Made by a program: the position numbers and the translations under genes | Notes under the pieces: generated by a model | What the model was told of the DNA's origin: nothing | What the model saw: the letters and a program-made list of their open reading frames with translations, nothing else | Database searches by the model: none | Part shown: positions 26,367-34,166 of the stretch, one piece after another | How the letters are laid out: each line of letters opens with the position of its first letter | Numbering within the stretch: the stretch's first letter is position 1 | DNA from: a virus | IMG/VR virus record: IMGVR_UViG_3300043540_000321 | Location: 1 to 64,000 of that record | Reading direction: 5' to 3' (one strand) | Length of the DNA: 64,000 nt

Positions 26367-26913
26367 CTGTCCGAACGACTTTTATCTCAATTGTAAAAAT
26401 TCAGGGCGCAAGTGCAAGATCTGCGCGGCTGGTTTTAGGAAGAACGGGAGATTATTTTACGACCCCGTAGATGATTTAGGGTTGCATCCAATTCAAAAAC
26501 AACCCGAACTTGACAAGGGCACTGACCAGGCACAGGCAGAGAAAACCGAAAATCAGAAGCAGCAGAGCCGCTATATTAAAGGCGGTTTCCGAAACGAACG
26601 TAAAACTCTTCGGAGAATTCGTCGTAAGGTCTCTCCATCTGTAATCCGTCCGACTCTTCGGTCTGGTGCTGTTCATGGAGACGGTGATTATTATCTTCTC
26701 CAAGGGATTTTGCGAGGGGATGCCAAACGTCGGTTCAAAGCCAAAAGTTTCACCCTGAAATGGGAGGAATACGCCAAGCGCGGAGTGATCAACCACTGGT
26801 ACATCACTATCGAGCGGGATGGAATTGAACATACGGTTGTCGTCCTAACAGAGCGAGCCTTTGTAGACCTACTGAACCTTTTACCGAACGGCCCTCAAGA
26901 AGATTATTTATGA
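26359..26913 (+). CDS. Putative PD-(D/E)XK nuclease (Holliday-junction resolvase-like)
   Basis: 184 aa from the ATG at 26359; a longer frame overlaps the opposite gene and is not preferred. The N-terminus has four Cys residues (NCPNDFYLNC..CKIC) that may bind zinc. The core reads GAVHGDGDYYL and then LRGDAKRRFKAKSFTLKWEEY, an Asp followed by D-x-K on the next strand and a helix, as in archaeal-type (Hjc-like) resolvases. It is the first gene of the replication operon, directly before RecA, which suits a role in resolving recombination joints. The family is inferred from the motif alone. Confidence 0.58.
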   Translation: MDNCPNDFYLNCKNSGRKCKICAAGFRKNGRLFYDPVDDLGLHPIQKQPELDKGTDQAQAEKTENQKQQSRYIKGGFRNERKTLRRIRRKVSPSVIRPTLRSGAVHGDGDYYLLQGILRGDAKRRFKAKSFTLKWEEYAKRGVINHWYITIERDGIEHTVVVLTERAFVDLLNLLPNGPQEDYL

Positions 26914-27293
26914 ACGAGCAAGAATGGATCGAGAGTTTTAAGCAATTTGGGCTAACCGGGCAGGATACCTCTGCTGAAGACACTCTTCTAAAATTATTTT
27001 CCGATATTGTCGCCATTACCTATAGGGGGTCAGAAGGGTCTAAAGAGCAGGCAATCAACACTGCGCTGAACATTGCGGAGGTTTTGCACGCTGAAGTAGA
27101 CCTGACGATGACTCGCTCATTTTTTGATGGGGTTGCCGAATGGGCGCAACTGCTTCAAGATCGGTTGCCCCAATTGAGCGGAAAACAGTGTACCGAGATT
27201 GTTATGCTACGACTTAGCTTACTACAAGAGCAGGCTCGTTCCCTCCTCTACGAATACTCAACTGACTTAAGAGGCAAAGACATCGATGTCTGA
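26910..27293 (+). CDS. Hypothetical protein upstream of recA
   Basis: 127 aa, with an ATGA overlap with the resolvase-like gene and an 8-bp overlap with recA. It is all-helical and contains no clear motif. Translational coupling on both sides suggests an accessory recombination or replication role. Family not recognised. Confidence 0.55.
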   Translation: MNEQEWIESFKQFGLTGQDTSAEDTLLKLFSDIVAITYRGSEGSKEQAINTALNIAEVLHAEVDLTMTRSFFDGVAEWAQLLQDRLPQLSGKQCTEIVMLRLSLLQEQARSLLYEYSTDLRGKDIDV

Positions 27294-28305
27294 AACAATG
27301 GAAGAGCTTCAGTCGAGGCTCAAGGACGAATTCGATATTGAATTCGGCGATTATTCTTATTTAGAAACGTTGCCTACTCGTTTACCGAACTTGGACCGGA
27401 TCATGGGGGGAGGAATCCCTCTCGGACGACAGTTAGAAATATTCGGACCGTCAGGTTCAGGTAAAACCACCCTCGCTTTGTATGTCATGAGCCTGGCGCA
27501 GGAGCGAGGGTGGCCGACGGCTTATTTAGATTATGAACATCGACTCGACCCCAATCGCGATGCAATCAAACGGGCGAAATGTCAGCCTAACTTTTTCTAT
27601 TTCGATAAAGTTAAAGACCGAGACTTCATCACCGCAGAGGATGGAGTCAACTTCTTAAGGGCATTTCTTCCTACTAAGGACGGAACTCCTCGAGTTGCCA
27701 TAATAGACTCTCTCGCCGCATTTAAGCCAAGGTGCTCCTTCGAACGAGACATCGGAGATTCAGAGCAGCCGGGTCTCCAGGCTCGGTTCATGAGTCAGTA
27801 CATGCCGATGATCGGAGGTATCGTCAAATACAACCGCAGTATTTTGATCTGGATCAACCAACTTCGAAACAAGATAGGTGGGTATGGTAACCCAGAGGTG
27901 ACTCCAGGCGGTATGGCCACTCCTTACTATCAGACTCTCCGACTCCGCATCTCCAGAACGGAGATTATTAAAAATGAGGAAGACGGAGGCATCCGTTCCC
28001 GAATAGAGCTCATTAAAAGTTCGACTTCTAGAAGTCACCAGAGCTGTGAGATTAGTATCCGAGACAGTGGCATTGACCTACGCTCTGCTTTGTTCGAGGA
28101 GCTGAAAGTTCGAGAAGTCATTAGGTTGGGTGGAAGTTACTATAACTTCGCTCCTCAATATAGTGAGCTGGCGCAATCTTTGGGACTGGAAGTTGACCCC
28201 AAGAAAGGGATGGCTCGAATCGGGCAGGGAGAGAAGTCCGTCATGAAACTTTTATCCGACTCGGATGTTTTTGATAAGCTGTATGAAACAGTTTTGAACA
28301 CTTAA
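27286..28305 (+). CDS. recA: RecA/UvsX-family recombinase
   Basis: 339 aa. Walker A GPSGSGKT is at 54-61, Walker B VAIIDSLAAF is at ~140-150, and the DNA-loop region follows with ILIWINQLRNKIGGYGNPEVTPGG. It has the short N-terminal helix and shorter C-terminus of phage-type RecA rather than the full bacterial layout. It forms filaments on single-stranded DNA and drives strand exchange and recombination-dependent replication. It lies four genes after the start of the replication operon and is followed after 4 bp by a small gene and then by polymerase. Confidence 0.9.
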   Translation: MSETMEELQSRLKDEFDIEFGDYSYLETLPTRLPNLDRIMGGGIPLGRQLEIFGPSGSGKTTLALYVMSLAQERGWPTAYLDYEHRLDPNRDAIKRAKCQPNFFYFDKVKDRDFITAEDGVNFLRAFLPTKDGTPRVAIIDSLAAFKPRCSFERDIGDSEQPGLQARFMSQYMPMIGGIVKYNRSILIWINQLRNKIGGYGNPEVTPGGMATPYYQTLRLRISRTEIIKNEEDGGIRSRIELIKSSTSRSHQSCEISIRDSGIDLRSALFEELKVREVIRLGGSYYNFAPQYSELAQSLGLEVDPKKGMARIGQGEKSVMKLLSDSDVFDKLYETVLNT

Positions 28306-28309
28306 AAGT

Positions 28310-28627
28310 ATGGAGCTCAAACAAAGAATCCCTCCTGAAATCGCTCAACTGCCTCTGGAAAAGTTCTACGAACATGTCCTGGCAGCAGAGCGGAGAGCGA
28401 AGGAGGCCGTCGATATGTCTACGGAAATGGTTGAGTCAATCCTCCGCCAGAATCAAGAGGCCACCATGCGCTGGCAGGATGCTATGAAGCTCCGGTTGAT
28501 GGTCGAGGACTATATTACGTTTTTGCAATCACCGGACACCTCCGCTGAGTCTCAGACCACCTATCACTTCTCCTATACCGCCGACTCTACCCAGCAAATT
28601 CCTTACGGAAGTACAAGCGACGAATGA
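28310..28627 (+). CDS. Small hypothetical protein
   Basis: 105 aa, helical in its first 75 residues (YEHVLAAERRAKEAVDM onward), then Ser/Thr-rich. It lies between recA and the polymerase N-terminal gene with a 4-bp overlap to the latter, so it is coupled to DNA synthesis genes. No family recognised. Confidence 0.55.
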   Translation: MELKQRIPPEIAQLPLEKFYEHVLAAERRAKEAVDMSTEMVESILRQNQEATMRWQDAMKLRLMVEDYITFLQSPDTSAESQTTYHFSYTADSTQQIPYGSTSDE

Positions 28628-29994
28628 TTGACTTTGTTTATTTGAAAGAGCCTGAGGAGTATCTTCGGGCTCTTTCTTACTTAGAACCCGAACCTGACCC
28701 AGCATGTGACGTAGAAACTCACGTCCTCCAGAAGTGGAGAGGTCGTGGTGGGTCTGCTCTTGACCCCCACACCGGTCGCATCAGTCTGCTGACTCTAAAG
28801 GGAAGGGGTACAGTGCCCCACATATTTGACATCCTCGAGCTGGAGAGACGGGATTACGATCGCCGTCCCATGTACGAGTACCTGCGGTCGCGGAAGAAAC
28901 TCCTTTTATTTCAGAGTCAATTTGACCTGAAGTTTCTCTTTCGTCACTACGGTGTGTTCCTCCGAAACGCCTGGGACGTTCGTCTCATGGCAAAATTAAT
29001 AGGGAACGCCACCGGTTCCAAATACGCCCGACAGATGGGACATACCCTTGCCGACGTGTCGCGGGATTGGTTGGATGTCCACGTCTTCGGTAAGGGCAGC
29101 GAGCAGGTATCGGACTGGTACCCTCGCCCTCTGACGCAAGAGAAGTTGCAGTACGCCGCCTCCGACGTAATGTACTTACACGACCTGCACGATATGATGC
29201 TCCCGGTCATCATCAATCCCCTCCCAGTCTCTCCTCTGAATCCCAACGGAGCAGACGATAAAAACTATGGGCTGGGGATGGCGAGGACGCTCGACCTGGA
29301 AATGAAAATGTGCTCCGTTGCCGCCGAGATGGAGTACAACGGGCTGCCGGTCTCGGCTGCTCTATTGGAAGACATCCAACGAGCCATAAAAGATGAAGAG
29401 ACCCTCTCTGGACGGCTGTACGAGGTAGCGTCGGAACTCTGTGAGATCTTAGGACTGCCAACCGAACCCTGTCTCTGGACGGAGGATCGGATTCCATCGG
29501 ACGCGGCGTTTAAGACGTTGAACAACCCTGTGAAGCTGAAGATTTTAATAAATCAGCACACCAGGCTGAACCTCGATAGCTCGCAGACTCAATTGCTGAC
29601 TCGACTGTTAGACCTGTTAGCTCAGATAGAAGAGAAGGGTGAACCGGACTTCGTCGATGATGATGAGCAGGCAGTCTACGGAACGATCGCTAACATCGAA
29701 GAGTCCGTGGCACTGGCGATGAGCAAAACCTGCTCGTTAATCGTGGAGTATAAAAAACTCCAGAAGTTATACTCGATGGACTTGCGATCGTATGTAAACC
29801 CTTGCACAGGTTGTATTCATAGCCATCTGGACATGTTGGGGGCGGCTACTGGACGCTCCAGTGGGTCAAACCCAAATCCTCAAAACATTTCCGCCCGGAC
29901 GTATATCGAGATCGAGCGTCCGTTTAATGATCTATTTCCCAGCTCAGCGAATTATGACCAACTCTTACCCGACTGGAACCCCTTCGCAGCCTAG
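28624..29994 (+). CDS. polA: DNA polymerase I, N-terminal half (3'-5' exonuclease and start of polymerase domain)
   Basis: 456 aa. The DnaQ-type proofreading exonuclease has all motifs: CDVETH (Exo I, D-x-E at 29-31), FQSQFDLKFL (Exo II) and YAASDVMYLHDL (Exo III). It is followed by thumb helices and the first conserved polymerase stretch AATGRSSGSNPNPQNISART. It then diverges and stops at 29994, before motif A. The missing part is found in the gene at 31644, 1.65 kb downstream. There is no 5'-3' exonuclease domain. The two products must assemble to make an active polymerase, since motif A and the O helix are in the second gene. It has an ATGA overlap with its upstream gene. Confidence 0.9.
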   Translation: MIDFVYLKEPEEYLRALSYLEPEPDPACDVETHVLQKWRGRGGSALDPHTGRISLLTLKGRGTVPHIFDILELERRDYDRRPMYEYLRSRKKLLLFQSQFDLKFLFRHYGVFLRNAWDVRLMAKLIGNATGSKYARQMGHTLADVSRDWLDVHVFGKGSEQVSDWYPRPLTQEKLQYAASDVMYLHDLHDMMLPVIINPLPVSPLNPNGADDKNYGLGMARTLDLEMKMCSVAAEMEYNGLPVSAALLEDIQRAIKDEETLSGRLYEVASELCEILGLPTEPCLWTEDRIPSDAAFKTLNNPVKLKILINQHTRLNLDSSQTQLLTRLLDLLAQIEEKGEPDFVDDDEQAVYGTIANIEESVALAMSKTCSLIVEYKKLQKLYSMDLRSYVNPCTGCIHSHLDMLGAATGRSSGSNPNPQNISARTYIEIERPFNDLFPSSANYDQLLPDWNPFAA

Positions 29995-30133
29995 CGACAT
30001 CGTCTGCGACCTGGGAGACCTAAAGTTACATCTCATGGACAAGATTCAACTTCTGACCCTAAAACGAGCATTAGCTCACCTGATTGAGAAAATCGACGCG
30101 GAGTTAGATAAACATGACACACCACATTCTTAA
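29954..30133 (+). CDS. Small hypothetical protein in the polymerase gap
   Basis: 59 aa from the ATG at 29954, overlapping the end of the polymerase N-terminal gene by 41 bp. It is mostly one amphipathic helix (LLTLKRALAHLIEKIDAEL). It also overlaps the next gene by 20 bp. It could be a peptide involved in joining the polymerase halves, but this is speculation; an alternative is a chance frame. A moderate coding signal comes only from its fit between neighbours. Confidence 0.4.
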   Translation: MTNSYPTGTPSQPSDIVCDLGDLKLHLMDKIQLLTLKRALAHLIEKIDAELDKHDTPHS

Positions 30134-30422
30134 GACGCATCCCGAACCCTTTGAAGCCTTATGGAGCCGGGTGAAACCCTTTGAGTTCAGAAGAAACGAC
30201 AGAGATTTTCAGGTTGGCGACTCCTTTGTCTTGAAGGAGTTTGTGCCGGACCTGGTTCCAGATGAAATCGGCGGGTGCTTTACCGGACGGTCTATCTTTG
30301 GAACCATCCCTTATGTTCTGAAGGAAGGGTATGGAATCCCAGAGGGATACTGCATATTCACCGTCAAAGAAGTCGGTAGAACGCTTAGAGAACCACTTGG
30401 AGTCGATGAAACCTTTAATTAA
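30114..30422 (+). CDS. DUF3850/ASCH-like protein
   Basis: 102 aa. The pattern LKTHPEPFEALWSRVKPFEFRRNDR followed by FQVGDSFVLKEF matches DUF3850, a PUA/ASCH-type RNA- or nucleotide-binding fold common on phages and conjugative elements. It overlaps the Dam-like gene by 17 bp. Its target is unknown. It belongs to the cassette that splits the polymerase gene. Confidence 0.8.
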   Translation: MTHHILKTHPEPFEALWSRVKPFEFRRNDRDFQVGDSFVLKEFVPDLVPDEIGGCFTGRSIFGTIPYVLKEGYGIPEGYCIFTVKEVGRTLREPLGVDETFN

Positions 30423-31194
30423 ATCAGCCGGCGGCAAAAGCTGGTTGGCTCCCAAAATTAAGCAGATTTATCTTGAACGGTTCGATGGATATCGAGTCGT
30501 CGAACCGTTCGCGGGTGGTGCGGCGGTGACGTTTGAGATACTGCCTAAACACGCTTTATTAAATGACGTCAACCAGGCAATTATTAATCTCTATACCTGG
30601 GTCTCTACAGGAATTCCCTTTAACCCAGAGTACTTTGTCTGTGAGAAAGACCATTTCTATAGGATGCGGCAGGAATTTAACAAGGGATTTATCAAGGGAG
30701 ACCCCTGGTCGCACAGGTCAGCTCAACTCTTCTACTTTTTGAATAAAACCTGCTTCAACGGCCTGACCCGGTTCAATGCTAAGGGAGAGTTTAACGTTCC
30801 TTTTGGCAAGTACAAGTCTGTGAACTATCGTCTGGACGAGCTGCCGTACTATGCCGGAGTGATGGGACGGTGGAGCTTCACCCAAATGCACTTTGCAGAT
30901 CTCCTGCTGGCAAACGGGCGTGAAGACGACTTCACTTACTGCGACCCACCTTACGACGATGGGTTTGTGCAGTACTCGAAAGACGGGTTCTCCTGGGAAG
31001 AGCAGGTTGAACTGGTCGAAAGGCTGAAGGTTCTACCCGGTCCAGTTATCGCATCAAACAAAGCCACCGATCGGATTCTCGACCTCTACGCCAATGCAGG
31101 GTTCGAGATTGAGTTGTTGGATGCTCCAAGAGCGATCAGTTGCAAGGGCGATCGCACGCCGGTGAGGGAAATGTTTGCCACGAGGAACCTGTGA
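30406..31194 (+). CDS. dam: DNA adenine methyltransferase (Dam/D12 class)
   Basis: 262 aa from the ATG at 30406. Motif X/I is EPFAGGAAV near residue 33, and the catalytic motif IV YCDPPYDDG lies near residue 180; between them is the FLNKTCFNGLTRFN stretch typical of D12-class N6-adenine enzymes that include Dam (GATC). It is intact. Cyanobacteria methylate GATC inside HIP1 sites, and this enzyme may do the same to protect the phage DNA or time replication; GATC specificity is not proven. It is the largest gene of the cassette between the two polymerase genes. Confidence 0.88.
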   Translation: MKPLIKSAGGKSWLAPKIKQIYLERFDGYRVVEPFAGGAAVTFEILPKHALLNDVNQAIINLYTWVSTGIPFNPEYFVCEKDHFYRMRQEFNKGFIKGDPWSHRSAQLFYFLNKTCFNGLTRFNAKGEFNVPFGKYKSVNYRLDELPYYAGVMGRWSFTQMHFADLLLANGREDDFTYCDPPYDDGFVQYSKDGFSWEEQVELVERLKVLPGPVIASNKATDRILDLYANAGFEIELLDAPRAISCKGDRTPVREMFATRNL

Positions 31195-31433
31195 GTAAAA
31201 CCTTAGAAGACTTGTTAGTCAAAAAAAGTATGCCGGAGATTCTGGTTCTCTTTAGAGAGGCAGAGACTTATCGGGAGTCCGGCGGGTTGCCGGAGGATTC
31301 TAAGATCCGAGAGCTGGCGCACCAGATTTTCTATCCAGTTAACGCTCTTCAACTAACGGCTGTCTGCAATGAGATCTATCGACAACTGGCGATCGAGGCA
31401 GTCACCTACTTCAAGCGACAGTCCCAGGTATGA
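31191..31433 (+). CDS. Small hypothetical protein
   Basis: 80 aa with a GTG start at 31191 that overlaps the Dam stop codon, and an ATGA overlap with the next gene. All-helical, no motif. It is part of the cassette splitting the polymerase gene. Family not recognised; the tight coupling is the main evidence. Confidence 0.5.
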   Translation: MSKTLEDLLVKKSMPEILVLFREAETYRESGGLPEDSKIRELAHQIFYPVNALQLTAVCNEIYRQLAIEAVTYFKRQSQV

Positions 31434-31675
31434 GTAGAGGGTTCTCTAAACCGACCAAGTTTGAAATTATCCTCCTCGTAGCATTTGAGGAGGGAATCCT
31501 TCTTCTGCCGTACCACGCGGTCAGGAATTTTATGACTTCCAGCCAGACTCGCACGACTCTGGAGTCCTTAGAGAAAAGGGGCTGGGTTGTTAACGCATCT
31601 CCGTATCGCTTGACAGATAGAGGGAAGGAGGCTCGGAGTCGGTATGTCAACTCCAACAATAGACGCCGTCGTTAA
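31430..31675 (+). CDS. Winged-helix-like small protein
   Basis: 81 aa. Segments FEIILLVAFEEG, TLESLEKRGWV and YRLTDRGKEA have the pattern of a MarR/PadR-type winged helix (third helix plus wing ending in LTDRG). The basic C-terminus overlaps the start of the polymerase C-terminal gene by 32 bp. It may regulate the cassette or bind DNA beside the polymerase. The fold is inferred from pattern. Confidence 0.52.
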   Translation: MSRGFSKPTKFEIILLVAFEEGILLLPYHAVRNFMTSSQTRTTLESLEKRGWVVNASPYRLTDRGKEARSRYVNSNNRRRR

Positions 31676-32651
31676 GATCGGTCTTCGGTCTCACGACGGC
31701 AAACCAAAGCCAGGTATTACTATGCGTCAGGCGTTTGTGGCTCCTGACGACTGGGCAGTATTAAGTTGCGACTACGGTAACCAAGAACTATACATTGCTG
31801 CCTTCGAGTCGAAAGATACGGCGATGTTGAAGGCGTTCAGTGACTCGAAGACTCTGCCTCTTCTAGATGCCTCTGGACAACCTATGTTCAAAGACGGCCA
31901 GCAGATCTTCTACCCAAACCCGCACGCGGATTTGCACTGTCTGACTGCCGTGTTTTGCTGTTTCCCGCGACTGTTTGAGGGAAGACCCGAGTATGAGTGG
32001 GTTCGCATCTCCAAAGATGAGACCCTGATCGTTCAGAAAGGGTGTGCCCGGGATTACGGGAAAAAGACAAACTTCGGAATCGCGTACATGCAGACCGCCC
32101 AAGCAATGGCGCAACTGAACTATGTGCGTGAGGAAGAGTGTGCTCAGTGGATTAAGGCTCACCAATCGCTCTATCCTGAATTTCATGCCTGGGCTCAGGA
32201 AAAGGCTGGGTTCTCGAATGCGAGAGGCTGGGTCGAGAACTCCCTGGGTCGAATCCGCTGGACGGCGGAAGATAACGCGAAGAAGGCTGGAGCATCCCCG
32301 GCCCGATCGGGTGTAAACCACTGCATCCAATCGATGGCAGCGGAGCAAGCTAAGCTCGCGCTGTGGAAAATCTCTGAGCGTCTTGAAAAAGAACCTCTGG
32401 CATTCCGACCCAAATTATCCATGCTCGTTCATGATGAGATCATCGTGATCGTTCCAGGAAAACTCATCTTGGATGAGACGAAGTGCATGTACGACGGTGT
32501 GACCTTTGTACCTGTCTATCGTCCAGACGAAGATGTTAAATACTGGGCTAAAGAACTCCAGACGTTAATGGAGGAGGCTCAAGCTGAGACCTTCAACTGG
32601 GAATTGCCGGGTAAAGCGGACCCTTCTACCTCCAGATTCTGGGCGCATTAG
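31644..32651 (+). CDS. polA: DNA polymerase I, C-terminal half (palm and fingers)
   Basis: 335 aa. After ~28 unfamiliar residues the family-A sequence resumes at MRQAFVAPDDWAVLSCDYG (motif A, with Asp), continues to the O helix RDYGKKTNFGIAYM (motif B, Arg/Lys/Phe present) and ends with LVHDEIIV (motif C, His-Asp-Glu). So all catalytic polymerase residues lie here and the proofreading exonuclease lies in the gene at 28624. The motif B loop has a Met where Gly is usual. The start at 31644 overlaps the winged-helix gene, and the true start could be a little further in. The stop is followed by a hairpin. Confidence 0.9.
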   Translation: MSTPTIDAVVKIGLRSHDGKPKPGITMRQAFVAPDDWAVLSCDYGNQELYIAAFESKDTAMLKAFSDSKTLPLLDASGQPMFKDGQQIFYPNPHADLHCLTAVFCCFPRLFEGRPEYEWVRISKDETLIVQKGCARDYGKKTNFGIAYMQTAQAMAQLNYVREEECAQWIKAHQSLYPEFHAWAQEKAGFSNARGWVENSLGRIRWTAEDNAKKAGASPARSGVNHCIQSMAAEQAKLALWKISERLEKEPLAFRPKLSMLVHDEIIVIVPGKLILDETKCMYDGVTFVPVYRPDEDVKYWAKELQTLMEEAQAETFNWELPGKADPSTSRFWAH

Positions 32652-32682
32652 CCGTTTCTCCGTCCTTTCAAATGAGTACTTG

Positions 32683-32730
32683 AGGCTCTCCTTTAGTCGC
32701 AATACTGGAGGGAGAGCCTACTTCCTTTTT
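32683..32730 (+). terminator. Hairpin after the polymerase C-terminal gene
   Basis: A 9-bp perfect stem (AGGCTCTCC and complement) with a 19-nt loop, followed by CTTCCTTTTT just before the ATG at 32731. It could end part of the operon transcript, or it could hide the translation start of the next gene. Moderately supported. Confidence 0.4.
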
Positions 32731-33570
32731 ATGTCTCCATCCACTTCTACTCCACAAAGTCCGCCAGCAGAGTCTGGAGTTAAACCTGTCCAAACCACCC
32801 AGGCTCAAAATCTAACAACCACTCAGGCACATCCGGAGAACAAAGTTACGACTGATATTAAAGAGACGTTGTCTTCGATCGAAGGCTACCTCATTCTTAT
32901 CGGTCTGTTGATTATTGCTGGGGCAATTCAGAGGTTTCTGATACCTTTGCTCCAAAGATGGCTAAGTCAACCGCTGCATCCGTTTAAGCACGACATGAAG
33001 ATAGCTCAGATGCTGAGCTTCCTCCTGGGACGGGCGGGTGAAGATGCCATTCGTATCGTCATGTACGAGTTCCACAACGGAGATATTACAGGGTCTGGTC
33101 GGCACTATAATCGAATCTCCATCACGAATGAAGAAGGGGTGCCTAAGGCTGCGCCTTTCTTCAAGGAGTACCAGAGTGCTCCAGTTGGGATTTTTAATAA
33201 ATCGATCGAGTCCTGTTTTAATAATGACCTGTTCAGGAACGAGGCCAATGTTCAGGACCTTGGAGAGCACGGAAAGATGCTTCAGGTCTATGGTGTAGTT
33301 CAGGTGGCTCAGTATCTCATCTACCAAGACCCTGTATACTACGGAATCCTGGAGATTCATTATGAGTCTGATGAATCTATTCCAGTATCCTTAAAGGAAG
33401 ATATGGAAGAGGTGGCGCTGCGGATCAGACATACCATGCAGACGGCAAACGCAAGTCTGTGGAATGCTATCTTTCAGCAATTCCGAAACACGTCTCTGCA
33501 ACAACAAGCCTCTTCTCTATCTAACGTTAACAACAGCAATATACCTCCACCTTCGTTCCCTCAGAAATGA
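32731..33570 (+). CDS. Single-TM protein with GAF-like domain
   Basis: 279 aa from the ATG at 32731; a TTG 51 bp upstream is also possible but would lie inside the hairpin. A Thr/Pro-rich N-terminus is followed by one long hydrophobic helix (YLILIGLLIIAGAI) at about 55-75, then a domain with VMYEFHNGDITGSGRHYNR and TNEEGV, similar to GAF-like sensor or adaptor domains found in phages. A predicted helical tail follows. It overlaps the next gene by 4 bp. A role as a membrane anchor for the replication complex is possible but not shown. Confidence 0.6.
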   Translation: MSPSTSTPQSPPAESGVKPVQTTQAQNLTTTQAHPENKVTTDIKETLSSIEGYLILIGLLIIAGAIQRFLIPLLQRWLSQPLHPFKHDMKIAQMLSFLLGRAGEDAIRIVMYEFHNGDITGSGRHYNRISITNEEGVPKAAPFFKEYQSAPVGIFNKSIESCFNNDLFRNEANVQDLGEHGKMLQVYGVVQVAQYLIYQDPVYYGILEIHYESDESIPVSLKEDMEEVALRIRHTMQTANASLWNAIFQQFRNTSLQQQASSLSNVNNSNIPPPSFPQK

Positions 33571-34166
33571 TCGAAAAGTCGTTTGGTCGCCTATTCACTA
33601 TCCGGAAATGGGTTCGAGACCCTCAATGGATTCTCGACCATCATCCCCAGGTCTATCTTTCAAGTCAGATTGGAAAGATAGAGACCGCCCTGTACCTGTC
33701 CGAAGAGCAGACTGTTACCCTACAGGTATCCTCACACCGGGACTTGTTATTCGTGCTGGACTGCAACAGAGGTAATTACAGCCTGCGGATTCCAATCGGG
33801 AACCTCGTTTATTCAAACGAGACCTCGTCTGGGTTCCTCTATGGGATTTTCTCGGACATCGATCGCATTAACTACAATGCGAAAAGAGGGAAGGTAGCAA
33901 TAGCACCTAACTCTTTAGGGCCGGGACTACTCATCGTCTATGTTGTCGAACTGAACCTGTGGCAAAGGTCTCGAAAGAGTGCCTTTACTCGGCTGATGGA
34001 CAACTTACGGTATGAGGTCAACATGATCCTGAACCCGAAGCTGGCGGAAATCTTTCAGGAAAGGGATAGTTATCAGACGATGCTTTCCGAATTCAATCTA
34101 GGAGAGATTGAAAAGTTACCTCCGTTACATGACGACGGAGAGGACGACCTAAACTCACTTGCTTGA
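33567..34166 (+). CDS. Hypothetical protein
   Basis: 199 aa, mixed alpha/beta, with an N-terminal basic stretch and an acidic C-terminus that ends in a run of Asp/Glu. It is coupled to both neighbours by 4-bp overlaps. No family is recognised. It sits between the TM protein and the sliding clamp. Confidence 0.58.
   Translation: MIEKSFGRLFTIRKWVRDPQWILDHHPQVYLSSQIGKIETALYLSEEQTVTLQVSSHRDLLFVLDCNRGNYSLRIPIGNLVYSNETSSGFLYGIFSDIDRINYNAKRGKVAIAPNSLGPGLLIVYVVELNLWQRSRKSAFTRLMDNLRYEVNMILNPKLAEIFQERDSYQTMLSEFNLGEIEKLPPLHDDGEDDLNSLA

Noticed and set aside
29905-31715. A group I/II intron or intein splitting the polymerase gene
   Set aside because: The insert is packed with overlapping genes and has no room for a ribozyme core or Hint domain; both halves also have their own start and stop.
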